Assembly: GCF_029846115.1 (NCBI RefSeq)
Contig: NZ_JARVZZ010000001.1
Location: 620,001-684,000, forward strand
Source: Serratia marcescens
Lineage (GTDB): Bacteria; Pseudomonadota; Gammaproteobacteria; Enterobacterales; Enterobacteriaceae
Length of the DNA stretch: 64,000 nt
Direction: 5' to 3'
Position 1 is the stretch's first letter, and each line of letters starts with the position of its first letter. The notes beneath the pieces were generated by a model. That model did not search any database and had not been told where the DNA came from. It saw only the letters and a list, made by a program, of their open reading frames with translations. The position numbers were made by a program, and so were the translations under genes. Below, one piece after another: positions 54,079 through 63,971 of this stretch.

Positions 54079-56010
54079 ATGGCTACACAAGAAAAACAGC
54101 TTGATGTCATTTGTCTCGGGCGCATCGCCGTCGATTTCTATGCTCAGCAGATCGGCGCGCGGCTGGAAGACGCCGGCACATTCGCCAAGTACCTCGGCGG
54201 CTCTTCCGGCAACGTGGCCTACGGCACCGCCATTCAGGGGTTAAAATCCGGCATGCTGGCGCGGGTCGGCGACGAGCACATGGGCCGCTTTCTGCGCGAA
54301 GAGCTGCAGCGCGTCGGGGCCGATACCCGCTGTCTGATCACCGACAAACGTCGGTTAACCGGCCTGGTGATCCTCGGCATCAAGGATCAGGAAACCTTCC
54401 CGCTGATCTTCTACCGCGAAAACTGCGCGGACATGGCGCTGACGCCGGACGACATCGACGAGGCCTACATCGCCTCCGCGCGCGCGCTGGCCATCACCGG
54501 CACGCACCTGTCGCACCCGAACACCCGCGCCGCGGTGCTGAAGGCGCTGGAATACGCGCGCCGCCACGGCCTGCGCACCGCGCTGGACATCGATTACCGC
54601 CCGGTGCTGTGGGGGCTGACGTCGCTGGGCGACGGCGAAACCCGCTTTGTGGAATCGGACCAGGTCACGCGCGAGCTGCAGGAGGTCCTGCACCATTTCG
54701 ATCTGATCGTCGGCACCGAAGAGGAGTTTCATATTGCCGGCGGCAGCACCGACACGCTGGCGGCGCTGAAAAACGTGCGCCGGGCCACGGCGGCCACGCT
54801 GGTGTGCAAGCGTGGCGCGCAGGGCTGCTCGGTATTCGAAGGCGAAATCGCCGACGACTGGGCGCAGGTGAAACTGCACGCCGGCGTGCGGGTTGAGGTG
54901 CTGAACGTACTGGGAGCCGGCGACGCCTTTATGTCCGGCCTGCTGCGCGGCTACCTGAACGATGAGGGCTGGGATCAGGCCTGCCGCTACGCCAACGCCT
55001 GCGGCGCATTGGTGGTCTCGCGCCACGGCTGCGCGCCGGCCATGCCGACCAAGCAGGAGTTGGATGACTATCTGCAGCGTGAACAACAGGTCACGCGCCC
55101 GGACCGCGACGCACGCCTGAATCACCTGCACCGGGTCACCACCCGCAGGCAACAGTGGCCGGAGCTCTGCGTGTTCGCTTTCGATCACCGCAAGCAGCTG
55201 GCGGACATGGCGCGCGAAGCCGGCGTCGGCGAGGAACGCATTCCGCGCCTGAAAACCCTGCTGCTCACCGCGGCGCAACAGGCTGCCGCGCAGGCGGGGC
55301 TCAACGGCAACAGCGGCATTCTGGCCGACACCACCTACGGACAGGCGGCGCTGAACGAAATCACCGGCCAGGGATGGTGGATCGGCCGGCCGGTAGAGTT
55401 GCCCAGCTCGCGCCCGCTGCGCCTGGAGCACGGCAATATTGGCTCGCAATTGATCGACTGGCCGCAGGAGCACGTGGTGAAGTGCCTGGTGTTTTATCAC
55501 CCGCACGACGCGGCGGAACTGCGCCGCGAACAGGATGAGCTGATTGCCGACGTTTACCGCGGCTGCTGCAAATCCGGCCACGAGCTGCTGCTGGAGGTGA
55601 TCCTGCCGGACAGTAACCCCGACAAGGATGAGCGCCATTACCTGGAGATGATTGAACATTTCTACCGGTTGGGCATTCAGCCGGACTGGTGGAAACTGCC
55701 GCCGCTGAGTGCGGAAAACTGGCAGCGGGTCGGCGCGCTGATCGACACCTACGATCCCCACTGCCGCGGCGTGCTGATCCTGGGGCTCGACTCCCCGGAG
55801 GCGGTGCTGAAGGCGGGCTTTGCCGCCGCTGCGGATGCGCGCTGGGTGAAAGGTTTCGCCGTCGGCCGCACCATCTTCGGCCAGCCTTCGCGCCGCTGGC
55901 TGCAGGGTGAAATCGACGACGCGGCCCTGATCGAGCAGGTGAAACAAAAATACCTGACGCTGATCGGTTTCTGGCGCCAGTACCGTCCGCAGGCGAGCGG
56001 CGCGCACTGA
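54079..56010 (+). CDS. iolC: Fused 5-dehydro-2-deoxygluconokinase / DUF2090 aldolase-like protein (IolC)
   Basis: A 643-residue two-domain protein. The N-terminal half is a PfkB sugar kinase (GGSSGNVAYGTAIQGLKSG, and NVLGAGDAFMSG with the catalytic Asp near 281). The C-terminal half, from about residue 340, is a DUF2090 domain (LCVFAFDHRKQLADMAREAG) with a class I aldolase-like fold. It phosphorylates 2-deoxy-5-keto-gluconate, and the second domain probably cleaves the product to dihydroxyacetone phosphate and malonate semialdehyde; no separate iolJ is present. The start follows AAGGAAACGGGT; a longer reading adds 22 unlike codons. Confidence 0.94.
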   Translation: MATQEKQLDVICLGRIAVDFYAQQIGARLEDAGTFAKYLGGSSGNVAYGTAIQGLKSGMLARVGDEHMGRFLREELQRVGADTRCLITDKRRLTGLVILGIKDQETFPLIFYRENCADMALTPDDIDEAYIASARALAITGTHLSHPNTRAAVLKALEYARRHGLRTALDIDYRPVLWGLTSLGDGETRFVESDQVTRELQEVLHHFDLIVGTEEEFHIAGGSTDTLAALKNVRRATAATLVCKRGAQGCSVFEGEIADDWAQVKLHAGVRVEVLNVLGAGDAFMSGLLRGYLNDEGWDQACRYANACGALVVSRHGCAPAMPTKQELDDYLQREQQVTRPDRDARLNHLHRVTTRRQQWPELCVFAFDHRKQLADMAREAGVGEERIPRLKTLLLTAAQQAAAQAGLNGNSGILADTTYGQAALNEITGQGWWIGRPVELPSSRPLRLEHGNIGSQLIDWPQEHVVKCLVFYHPHDAAELRREQDELIADVYRGCCKSGHELLLEVILPDSNPDKDERHYLEMIEHFYRLGIQPDWWKLPPLSAENWQRVGALIDTYDPHCRGVLILGLDSPEAVLKAGFAAAADARWVKGFAVGRTIFGQPSRRWLQGEIDDAALIEQVKQKYLTLIGFWRQYRPQASGAH

Positions 56011-56029
56011 CAGCGAGCGCGAGTTCACG

Positions 56030-56069
56030 TCCCCTTAAGGCTATTTCGCCGCTTTAAGGGGATTTTTTT
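56030..56069 (+). terminator. Terminator of iolC
   Basis: TCCCCTTAA pairs with TTAAGGGGA and is followed by seven T. It lies 20 bp after the stop. Confidence 0.92.
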
Positions 56070-56121
56070 GCCCCTTTTCTGTGAAGTCGCGCAATGTGCG
56101 ATCGAATAAATCGCTTTTTGA

Positions 56122-56136
56122 GGAAATGAAATTTCC
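56122..56136. promoter_or_regulatory. Dyad upstream of iolR
   Basis: GGAAAT and ATTTCC are inverted repeats around a 3-nt spacer, about 78 bp before the iolR start. It is similar in bases but not in spacing to the iol dyads, so autoregulation is only suggested. Confidence 0.4.
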
Positions 56137-56213
56137 GCTCCGTCTGTTAAAATACCCTGTCAATATTTCAGGCGTCAGGCCCATGCGCCTTCACCCCACT
56201 GCGAGCCGAATGG

Positions 56214-57050
56214 ATGAACAACCCAACTCAACTTTCGCTGTTACAGGACGAGATTCGCCACCGTTATGAAACGCTGAGCAAGCGTTTGAAGCAGGTGGCG
56301 CGCTATATTTTGGATAACAGTAACAGCATCGCTTTCGATACCGTTGCCTCCATCGCCGCACAGGCCAGCGTGCCGCCTTCCACCCTGATCCGTTTCGCCA
56401 ATGCCTTCGGCTTCAGCGGCTTCAACGAAATGAAGCAGGTGTTCCGTCAGCATCTGATGGAAGAAACGGTGAACTATACCGAGCGCGCGCGCCTGTTCCG
56501 CCAAACCTCCACCGACGACAACGTCGCACCGGAGAAACCGGCGGAAATTCTCAACGTATTCACCATGGTCAACGCGCAAGCGCTGCAGCAGCTGGCGATG
56601 CAGATCGCCCCCGAGCAGCTGGATCGCGCCGTCGAACTGCTCAACAACGCCGAAAACATCTACGTGATCGGCCTGCGCCGTTCGTTCAGCGTCGCCTCCT
56701 ATCTCACCTATGCGCTGCGCCATCTGGAGCGCCGCGCGTTTCTGATCGACGGCCTGGGCGGTATGTTCACCGAACAGCTGAGCATGGTGAAACCGAAGGA
56801 CGTGGTGATCGCCATCAGCTATTCGCCGTACGCCCGCGAGGCGGTGGAACTGGTGGAACTGGGCGCCAAGCGCGGCGCGCAGCAGATCGCCATCACCGAC
56901 AGCCAGGTCAGCCCGCTGGCCGCCTTTAGCGATGTCTGTTTCGTGGTGCGCGAAGCGCAGGTGGACGGCTTCCGCTCGCAGGTGGCTTCGATGTGCCTGG
57001 CGCAGACGCTGGCAGTCTCGCTGGCGCTGAATAACGCCCGGGACGAGTAA
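56214..57050 (+). CDS. iolR: RpiR-family regulator of inositol catabolism
   Basis: A 278-residue regulator. The N-terminal RpiR helix-turn-helix domain (about 1-77) contains FDTVASIAAQASVPPSTLIRFANAFGFSGFNEMKQ, and a SIS sugar-binding domain follows (IYVIGLRRSFSVASYLTYAL, VVIAISYSPYAREAVELVELG). It lies in the inositol island between iolC and iolB, as does IolR of Salmonella, which represses the cluster until a pathway intermediate accumulates. The role is assigned by family and position. The ribosome site is weak. Confidence 0.9.
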   Translation: MNNPTQLSLLQDEIRHRYETLSKRLKQVARYILDNSNSIAFDTVASIAAQASVPPSTLIRFANAFGFSGFNEMKQVFRQHLMEETVNYTERARLFRQTSTDDNVAPEKPAEILNVFTMVNAQALQQLAMQIAPEQLDRAVELLNNAENIYVIGLRRSFSVASYLTYALRHLERRAFLIDGLGGMFTEQLSMVKPKDVVIAISYSPYAREAVELVELGAKRGAQQIAITDSQVSPLAAFSDVCFVVREAQVDGFRSQVASMCLAQTLAVSLALNNARDE

Positions 57051-57091
57051 GGCTGGGGTGAACGCGCCCGGCAGGCTCGGGCGCGGCGGGA

Positions 57092-57430
57092 TTATTGCAG
57101 CAACAAATAGCGGTAGAGCGCGCTTTCCAGATCTTGCTTCATGCTGATGAAAAGCAGAATCTCCACCGTCTGGCCGTCGTAGTCATAAATGACGCGATAT
57201 TCGCTGTCGGGATCCAATCGCTCGTGCAACCGTACCCCCATGCCCGCCAGCACGGCGTTGAAGCGATAGCGGGCAGGATCGTCCGCGATTGCCGCAAGAG
57301 ACGATAGCAACAGATTGTCCACGAACACCCCGGCTGCGGCGGCCCCTATCGTTCCACTCTTGTAAGACTCGATGTCTTTCAGGCTCCATTCCGCCGCCGG
57401 CGCGACGGTAAAACGTATTTCCTGAGGCAT
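57092..57430 (-). CDS. RelE/ParE-family toxin
   Basis: A 112-residue protein with the RelE/ParE fold features: an N-terminal beta strand (IRFTVAPAAEWSLKDIESY), helices 1-2, then RYRFNAVLAGMGVRLHERL and the C-terminal YRVIYDYDGQTVEILLFI. Toxins of the family either cut mRNA on the ribosome or poison gyrase; the class cannot be told. A GAGGTGCAGG site precedes the ATG. The antitoxin gene ends 14 bp upstream, so the two form one operon. The pair is wedged between iolR and iolB and has no link to inositol. Confidence 0.85.
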   Translation of the reverse strand: MPQEIRFTVAPAAEWSLKDIESYKSGTIGAAAAGVFVDNLLLSSLAAIADDPARYRFNAVLAGMGVRLHERLDPDSEYRVIYDYDGQTVEILLFISMKQDLESALYRYLLLQ

Positions 57431-57444
57431 CCTGCACCTCGGGC

Positions 57445-57714
57445 CTATTTCCGCGCGTCACGCAGCCGCTGCAAGGTTTCTTCGGGCGACAGACCGCGCT
57501 GATTTTTAATCTCTTGTTTCGCCAGCATAGTCAGTTTCAACAACGCATTGGACTGGCGCTCCAGATTGCGTTCCCGAATTTCGGCCTCTCTCTCAGCCGC
57601 CGTTTGCACAAACAGTTCGGCAACACCATTTTTTGTGACGTAAACCCCGCCTTCAAACAGATCGGGTGAACCTAATCCTTCGCGCGCCGCTTTTTGGGAC
57701 ATGGTGGTCGTCAT
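57445..57714 (-). CDS. Phd/YefM-like antitoxin
   Basis: An 89-residue protein with FEGGVYVTKNGVAELFVQTAAEREAEIRER, matching the beta-strand/helix pattern of Phd-type antitoxins, and a charged C-terminal helix ending in PEETLQRLRDARK. It would neutralise the RelE/ParE protein encoded 14 bp downstream and repress their promoter. GGAGGAAAAACC precedes the ATG; another ATG lies four codons in, and 13 upstream codons are not family-like. Confidence 0.82.
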   Translation of the reverse strand: MTTTMSQKAAREGLGSPDLFEGGVYVTKNGVAELFVQTAAEREAEIRERNLERQSNALLKLTMLAKQEIKNQRGLSPEETLQRLRDARK

Positions 57715-57854
57715 GGTTTTTCCTCCTGCGCATAGGCAATCTCGCTGTATCACAGCGGTTCTTTGGAGTCACTCAGTCGGGGAGCGATCGCGTGCGGACA
57801 GGTTATCATTTGAGCAAGAGGGAGGGCAAATTTAGGTCAAATTTATACCCTGAT

Positions 57855-57881
57855 AAAAAGAAGGCCCGGCAAGCCGGGCCT
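57855..57881 (-). terminator. Terminator of iolAB
   Basis: On the minus strand AGGCCCGGC / GCCGGGCCT pairs around a 2-nt loop and is followed by TCTTTTTATC. It lies 8 bp past the iolB stop. Confidence 0.85.
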
Positions 57882-57888
57882 CAAACGC

Positions 57889-58710
57889 TTATTGCGCGGC
57901 GGGATAGCCGTCGCCGTTAATCCAGGCGTGGTCTTTTTCCCAGGTGAATTTCCACTGCCGCACCGGCCCGGCCATCACGTTAAGATAATAGTTGTCGTAG
58001 CCTGCCAGGGTCGCCACCGGGTGATAACCACGCGGCACTTTCACCACGTCGCGATTGTAGACCGGCATGCACTCGTCGAGCGTGCGATCGTCGGTATAGA
58101 CACGCTGCATGCAGAACCCCTGCTCCGGCTGAATGCGGTGATAATAGGTCTCTTCGAGATAGGTTTCGTCCGGCGAGTCTTCCCGATCGTGCTTGTGGCT
58201 TGGGTAAGAGCTGGTGTTGCCCTCGTCGGTGTAAACCTCCACCACCAGCAGGCTGTCAGCCGGCTCGCTGTCCGGCAGAATGTTGTGCACCAACCGCTGG
58301 TTGCGCCCCTTGCCACGCCGCTCCACGCCGATATCCGCCGGCGTGATCAGCCGTGAGGGCAGGTGGCCGCTGCCGGGCGCGCTGCACACCGCCAGCTCCA
58401 GATCGGTTTCTGCCCGCACGTCGATGCGATCGTGGTGCGGCACATACACCGCGTAAGGCGGCGTGCGCTCGAACGGGCTCATGCGTTTGCCGATATGCGG
58501 GTACTCGGCGCGCAGCGTGGCGACGGAGGCGATACCGGCCACCAGCACCAGGCACAGCTCCTTGTCGCCGCACTCAAGCTGCAGCGACTGCCCGGCGGCC
58601 AGGCGATAAACGTCAAAGCCGACATAGCGCCACCCGGCATTTTCCGGCGTCACGTGCTGGATGCGCCCCTCGGCGTTCGGCGTTTGACATTTGGCAAGCA
58701 GTGAAGACAT
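57889..58710 (-). CDS. iolB: 5-deoxy-glucuronate isomerase
   Basis: A 273-residue KduI/IolB-type cupin. SLLAKCQTPNAEGRIQHVTPENAGWRYVGFDVYRL at the N-terminus and SYPSHKHDREDSPDETYLEETYYHRI with its His/Glu metal ligands are the family marks. It converts 5-deoxyglucuronate to 5-dehydro-2-deoxygluconate, the substrate of IolC. It follows iolA after 77 bp and is probably read from the iolA promoter. Confidence 0.96.
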   Translation of the reverse strand: MSSLLAKCQTPNAEGRIQHVTPENAGWRYVGFDVYRLAAGQSLQLECGDKELCLVLVAGIASVATLRAEYPHIGKRMSPFERTPPYAVYVPHHDRIDVRAETDLELAVCSAPGSGHLPSRLITPADIGVERRGKGRNQRLVHNILPDSEPADSLLVVEVYTDEGNTSSYPSHKHDREDSPDETYLEETYYHRIQPEQGFCMQRVYTDDRTLDECMPVYNRDVVKVPRGYHPVATLAGYDNYYLNVMAGPVRQWKFTWEKDHAWINGDGYPAAQ

Positions 58711-58787
58711 CTCGATTCTCCTGTTAACTCCCCGTGCAAAGGCCGTTGCCCCAAGGGAACAACGGCCCGTTTATACTCTGCGATCGC

Positions 58788-60293
<1,506 letters not shown>

Positions 60294-60849
60294 GTCACGC
60301 CCTCTTTTCAAGTCCGCTGTCGCCTGGCCACACGCCGGCGGCGCGGCGTTAATCGTCCCGCTCGCCAAACCCCGTCGGCAAGCCGGCTAAATCCTGACCG
60401 GATGCAGCAAACTCTATTTCATTGAAAAAAAAGTTTCAAATAAATTGTTTTGAAAAATTTGTTTTTAGTGCGTGAGGTCGCAATTTTGTAGTGTCGATCG
60501 GATTAGCACTTTCATTAGCGTGCCAGGGAAAGCGCAACGACGGCGGAGAAAACAAGGGTAGTACACACTGACTTTGCTACAGAAAGCCCGCGCCGCGCCA
60601 GCGCTGTCGTCGTTATCGCCCGCCCCCGTTCGCCCAAGGTGCCCGAATCGCTCGCGACGGTTTTTTTTGAACTGGATCTAAAAATCAATATTCCATTATT
60701 CACTAATTATGAAATAAATGTTCTTGTTTGTTCCAGCATTTATCGACGACATCGCCTTGATGACAGGCACGGTTCACACCCTTCCGCTCGCCCTCTTCCC
60801 GACACCCCAACCGTGCGGACGGAAGCCAGGATAAAAATCGGAGCAACAC
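60294..60849. other. iolA/iolT divergent control region
   Basis: A 556-bp gap, strongly A+T-rich at 60,410-60,490 and 60,660-60,740. It contains the TTGAAA-N6-TTTCAA dyad and further GAAA/TTTC elements. TATGAAATAAATGTTCTTG at 60708, nearer iolT, is a partial match. A 62-codon frame on the minus strand has no family resemblance and is not called. Confidence 0.55.
60422..60439. promoter_or_regulatory. Candidate IolR operator (iolA/iolT)
   Basis: TTGAAA and TTTCAA form a perfect inverted repeat around a 6-nt spacer, the same spacing as the site at 53755. It lies 129 bp upstream of the iolA start. Confidence 0.5.
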
Positions 60850-62292
60850 ATGTCATATCAGCGTAAGCACAATACCGGCTACATATTGCGAATTTGCGGC
60901 ATCGCCGCCCTGGGCGGCATTCTGTTCGGTTACGATACCGCCGTGATCTCCGGCGCGATCGAAGCGTTGAAAACCTATTTCAGTCTCAGCCCGGCCGAAA
61001 CCGGTTGGGCAGTCTCCAACGTGGTGATCGGCTGCGTCGTCGGCGCCTTTGCCGCCGGGCCGCTGGCGGCGCGCTGGGGCCGTAAAAAGGCGCTGATGCT
61101 GGCGGCGCTGCTGTTCACCGTGTCCGCCGTCGGCGCAGCCTTGGCCCCGACTTTCACCTGGTTCGTCATCTACCGCATCATCGGCGGGCTGGCGGTCGGC
61201 ATTGCCGCCACCGTGTCGCCGATGTACATGTCGGAAGTGTCGCCAAAGGACATGCGCGGGCGGGCACTCAGCATGCAGCAGTTCGCCATCGTGTTCGGCC
61301 AGATCGTGATTTTCTACGTCAACTTCAAAATCGCCAGCATCGCCAGCGAAGCCTGGCTGGTGGAAATGGGCTGGCGCTGGATGTTCGCCTCGGGCGTGAT
61401 CCCCTGCATTCTGTTCTGCATCCTGGTGTTCGTCATTCCTGAATCGCCGCGCTGGAACGTGATGATGGGCCGTGACGATCAGGCGCTGGCGATGTTGACC
61501 AAGGTCTCGAACGCCGCCCACGCGCAGAATCTGCTGAAAGAAATCAAAGATTCGCTGCAGCAGGATCAACAGCAGCAGCACCGGAAGCTGAACTACGGCG
61601 ATGCGCGGGTGCGTTTCATCCTGTTCGTCGGCTGCATGATCGCCATGCTGCAGCAGGTGACCGGCGTCAACGTAATGATGTACTACGCACCGGTGGTGCT
61701 GAAAACCGTCACCGAAAACGCGCAGGAAGCGCTGTTCCAGACCATCTGGATCGGCGTGCTGCAGCTGGTCGGTTCGGTCATCGGCGCCATGCTGATGGAT
61801 CGCATGGGCCGCATTCCCTTGATGCGTTACGGCACGCTGGGCGCCATCGCCGGCCTGCTGCTCACCTCGTACGCGCTCTATACCCAGGCCACCGGCTATT
61901 TCGCGTTGTTCGGCATGCTGTTCTTCATGGTGTTTTATGCGCTGTCCTGGGGCGTCGGCGCCTGGGTGCTGGTGTCGGAAATCTTCCCGAACCGCATGCG
62001 CGCGCAGGGGATGAGCATCGCCGTCGGCTGCATGTGGGTCGCCAACTTCGCGGTGTCGCAGTCGTTCCCGATGATCAACGACCACCCTTACCTGTTCTCG
62101 CATTTCCACGGCGCCTTCCCGATGTGGATCTTTGCCGCCTGCTGCCTGTTCAGCTACTGGTTCATCGGCCGCTATATTCCGGAAACCAAAGGCGTTTCGC
62201 TGGAAAAGATGGAGCAGGTGGTGCTGGCCAAACGCCACCGCCACCCCCTGCCCGACGGCAAGCCGCTGCCGCTGGAAAACGGCAAATCCTGA
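60850..62292 (+). CDS. iolT: Major facilitator sugar-porter family myo-inositol transporter
   Basis: A 480-residue MFS protein with about 12 membrane segments. GFLFGYD-like GGILFGYDTAVISGAIEAL, WGRKKALML, PESPRWNVM and PETKGVSLE are the sugar-porter signatures. The location in the inositol island next to iolI, and the lack of another iol transporter, indicate H+-coupled myo-inositol uptake; the substrate is inferred. GGAG is 5 bp before the ATG. iolI follows after 32 bp. Confidence 0.9.
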   Translation: MSYQRKHNTGYILRICGIAALGGILFGYDTAVISGAIEALKTYFSLSPAETGWAVSNVVIGCVVGAFAAGPLAARWGRKKALMLAALLFTVSAVGAALAPTFTWFVIYRIIGGLAVGIAATVSPMYMSEVSPKDMRGRALSMQQFAIVFGQIVIFYVNFKIASIASEAWLVEMGWRWMFASGVIPCILFCILVFVIPESPRWNVMMGRDDQALAMLTKVSNAAHAQNLLKEIKDSLQQDQQQQHRKLNYGDARVRFILFVGCMIAMLQQVTGVNVMMYYAPVVLKTVTENAQEALFQTIWIGVLQLVGSVIGAMLMDRMGRIPLMRYGTLGAIAGLLLTSYALYTQATGYFALFGMLFFMVFYALSWGVGAWVLVSEIFPNRMRAQGMSIAVGCMWVANFAVSQSFPMINDHPYLFSHFHGAFPMWIFAACCLFSYWFIGRYIPETKGVSLEKMEQVVLAKRHRHPLPDGKPLPLENGKS

Positions 62293-62324
62293 TCTCTCAA
62301 CCCTGACCGCTGGAGTAATGCCTC

Positions 62325-63161
62325 ATGACCATTGCGCTGGACCGCTTCTGCATTAACCGCAAGATCGCGCCGAATCTCGATCTGGACAGTTTTTTCCGCC
62401 TGGTGAAACGCTGCGGGCTCAGCAACGTTGAGCTGCGCAACGACATGCCCAGCGGCAAGGTAACCGACGATCTTAGCGACGCGCAGCTCAATGCGCTCGC
62501 TGCGCAATACGGCATCGAGATCGTCACGATCAACGCCCTCGGCATGTTCAATCTGATGGATAATCCGGCGGCGCTGCTGCAGCGCGCCGAAGCATTGCTG
62601 GCGCAGGCGCAGGCCATCCACAGCCGAGCGCTGGTGCTGTGCCCACACTGCAGCGCCGACGACATGCGCAGCGAGCAGCAAAAACGGGACGACACCCTCG
62701 CCGCGCTGCAGCTGCTGGCGCCGCTGTTTGCGCGCTATGGCGTGCAGGGATACGTCGAGCCTCTGGGCTTCGGCATCAGCTCGCTGCGATCGTCGCTGCT
62801 GACCCAGGCGCTCATCCGCGATTCGGGCGCACCGTACCGCATCGTGCTCGATACTTTCCACCACTACCTGAGCGGCGTGACGCAGGCCGACTTCGACGCG
62901 CAAATCCAGGTGGCGCAGATCGGCCTGGTGCATCTGTCCGGCGTGGAGGATGGGCGGGATAAAGGCGCGCTGAGCGACGAAGAACGCATCATGCTGAGCG
63001 AGGGCGATCGGCTGGAGAGCCGCCGCCAGGTACAGAACCTGGAACGCCTGGGCTATACCGGCGTCTATGCCTTCGAGCCTTTCTCTTCGCAGTTGGACGG
63101 CTGGAGCGAAGCGGATATCGAACGGGAAATCCGCCAGAGCATCGCCCTGCTGCAAGAGTGA
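62325..63161 (+). CDS. iolI: TIM-barrel inosose isomerase-like protein (IolI)
   Basis: A 278-residue xylose isomerase-like TIM-barrel protein. VELRNDMPSGKV, GYVEPLGF, RIVLDTFHHYLSG and GLVHLSGVED supply the expected Glu/Asp/His metal ligands. It fits IolI, the 2-keto-myo-inositol isomerase that opens the route to D-chiro-inositol. It is cotranscribed with iolT. The assignment rests on family and position. Confidence 0.84.
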   Translation: MTIALDRFCINRKIAPNLDLDSFFRLVKRCGLSNVELRNDMPSGKVTDDLSDAQLNALAAQYGIEIVTINALGMFNLMDNPAALLQRAEALLAQAQAIHSRALVLCPHCSADDMRSEQQKRDDTLAALQLLAPLFARYGVQGYVEPLGFGISSLRSSLLTQALIRDSGAPYRIVLDTFHHYLSGVTQADFDAQIQVAQIGLVHLSGVEDGRDKGALSDEERIMLSEGDRLESRRQVQNLERLGYTGVYAFEPFSSQLDGWSEADIEREIRQSIALLQE

Positions 63162-63162
63162 A

Positions 63163-63190
63163 AAAAACGGCCTCCGCGGAGGCCGTTTTT
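63163..63190. terminator. Bidirectional terminator between iolI and fetB
   Basis: AAAAACGGCCTCCG is followed directly by its exact reverse complement, giving a perfect 28-bp palindrome. It supplies a stem with T-tracts on both strands between convergent genes. Confidence 0.93.
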
Positions 63191-63197
63191 CATGGCG

Positions 63198-63971
63198 TTA
63201 CTTCAGGTTGCCGACCACCAGCTGGTGGCGCTCGTTGTAAAACTTACGGTAGGCCAAATAGCAGGCGATAATGGTCGACAGGCTGGCGGTGGAAAGCAGC
63301 ATGAAGGTCACCATAATCTGGTATTTGATCGCTTTCACCGGGTCGATACCGGCGAAGATCAGCCCAGACATCATGCCCGGCAGGCTAACCAGCCCAACGG
63401 TTTTCGCCGAGTCCACGGTCGGAATCAGCGAAGCGCGGATGCTGTCGCGGATCAGCGCCGCCGAAGCGAACTTGGGCGTCGCCCCCAGGCTGAGCATCTC
63501 CTGAATCTTCTGCTGTTCGCTCTTGAAACGCTGGCCGAGGTTGGTGTAGCACAGCCCCACCGCCACCATGGCGTTACCGGCGATCATCCCGGAGATGGGG
63601 ATCACCTGCATCGGCGTAAATTCGATGGAGCCGGTCAATACCAGCACCGCCAGCGTCAGCACCGCGCCGGTGGTGATGGCGATAAACGACGTCACGAACG
63701 CATGTTCGACGTACTTGCTGCGTTTCTTGGCGTTGTAGGCCGCGTTAAAACAGATGAACAGCACCATCAACACGGTGAGCACCGCGTTATCCAGGTCGAA
63801 AATATACTTCAGCACGTAGCCGACGATGATCAGCTGCACCACCGCGCGGCAGATACTCCAGATAATGTCCTTTTCCAGCGCCAGCTTTTCCCGGTGGCTG
63901 ATCAGGATGGCGACCACCACCAGCACCATCGACAAGCCTAAGGATTCGTTGGTGATGTTATGCTGATTCAT
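63198..63971 (-). CDS. fetB: Iron export ABC transporter permease FetB
   Basis: A 257-residue inner-membrane protein with about six to seven hydrophobic segments, matching FetB (YbbM). ISGMIAGNAMVAVGLCYTNLGQRFKSEQQKIQEML, TVGLVSLPGMMSGLIFAGIDP and TFMLLSTASLSTIIA are typical. With FetA it exports iron and protects against oxidative stress. The ATG follows AGGAGCAACAGC and overlaps the fetA end by 14 bp. Confidence 0.95.
   Translation of the reverse strand: MNQHNITNESLGLSMVLVVVAILISHREKLALEKDIIWSICRAVVQLIIVGYVLKYIFDLDNAVLTVLMVLFICFNAAYNAKKRSKYVEHAFVTSFIAITTGAVLTLAVLVLTGSIEFTPMQVIPISGMIAGNAMVAVGLCYTNLGQRFKSEQQKIQEMLSLGATPKFASAALIRDSIRASLIPTVDSAKTVGLVSLPGMMSGLIFAGIDPVKAIKYQIMVTFMLLSTASLSTIIACYLAYRKFYNERHQLVVGNLK

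Noticed and set aside
60515..60703. 62-codon minus-strand frame between iolA and iolT
   Set aside because: It has a hydrophobic end that looks like a leader, but no ribosome site or family match and it lies in promoter DNA.
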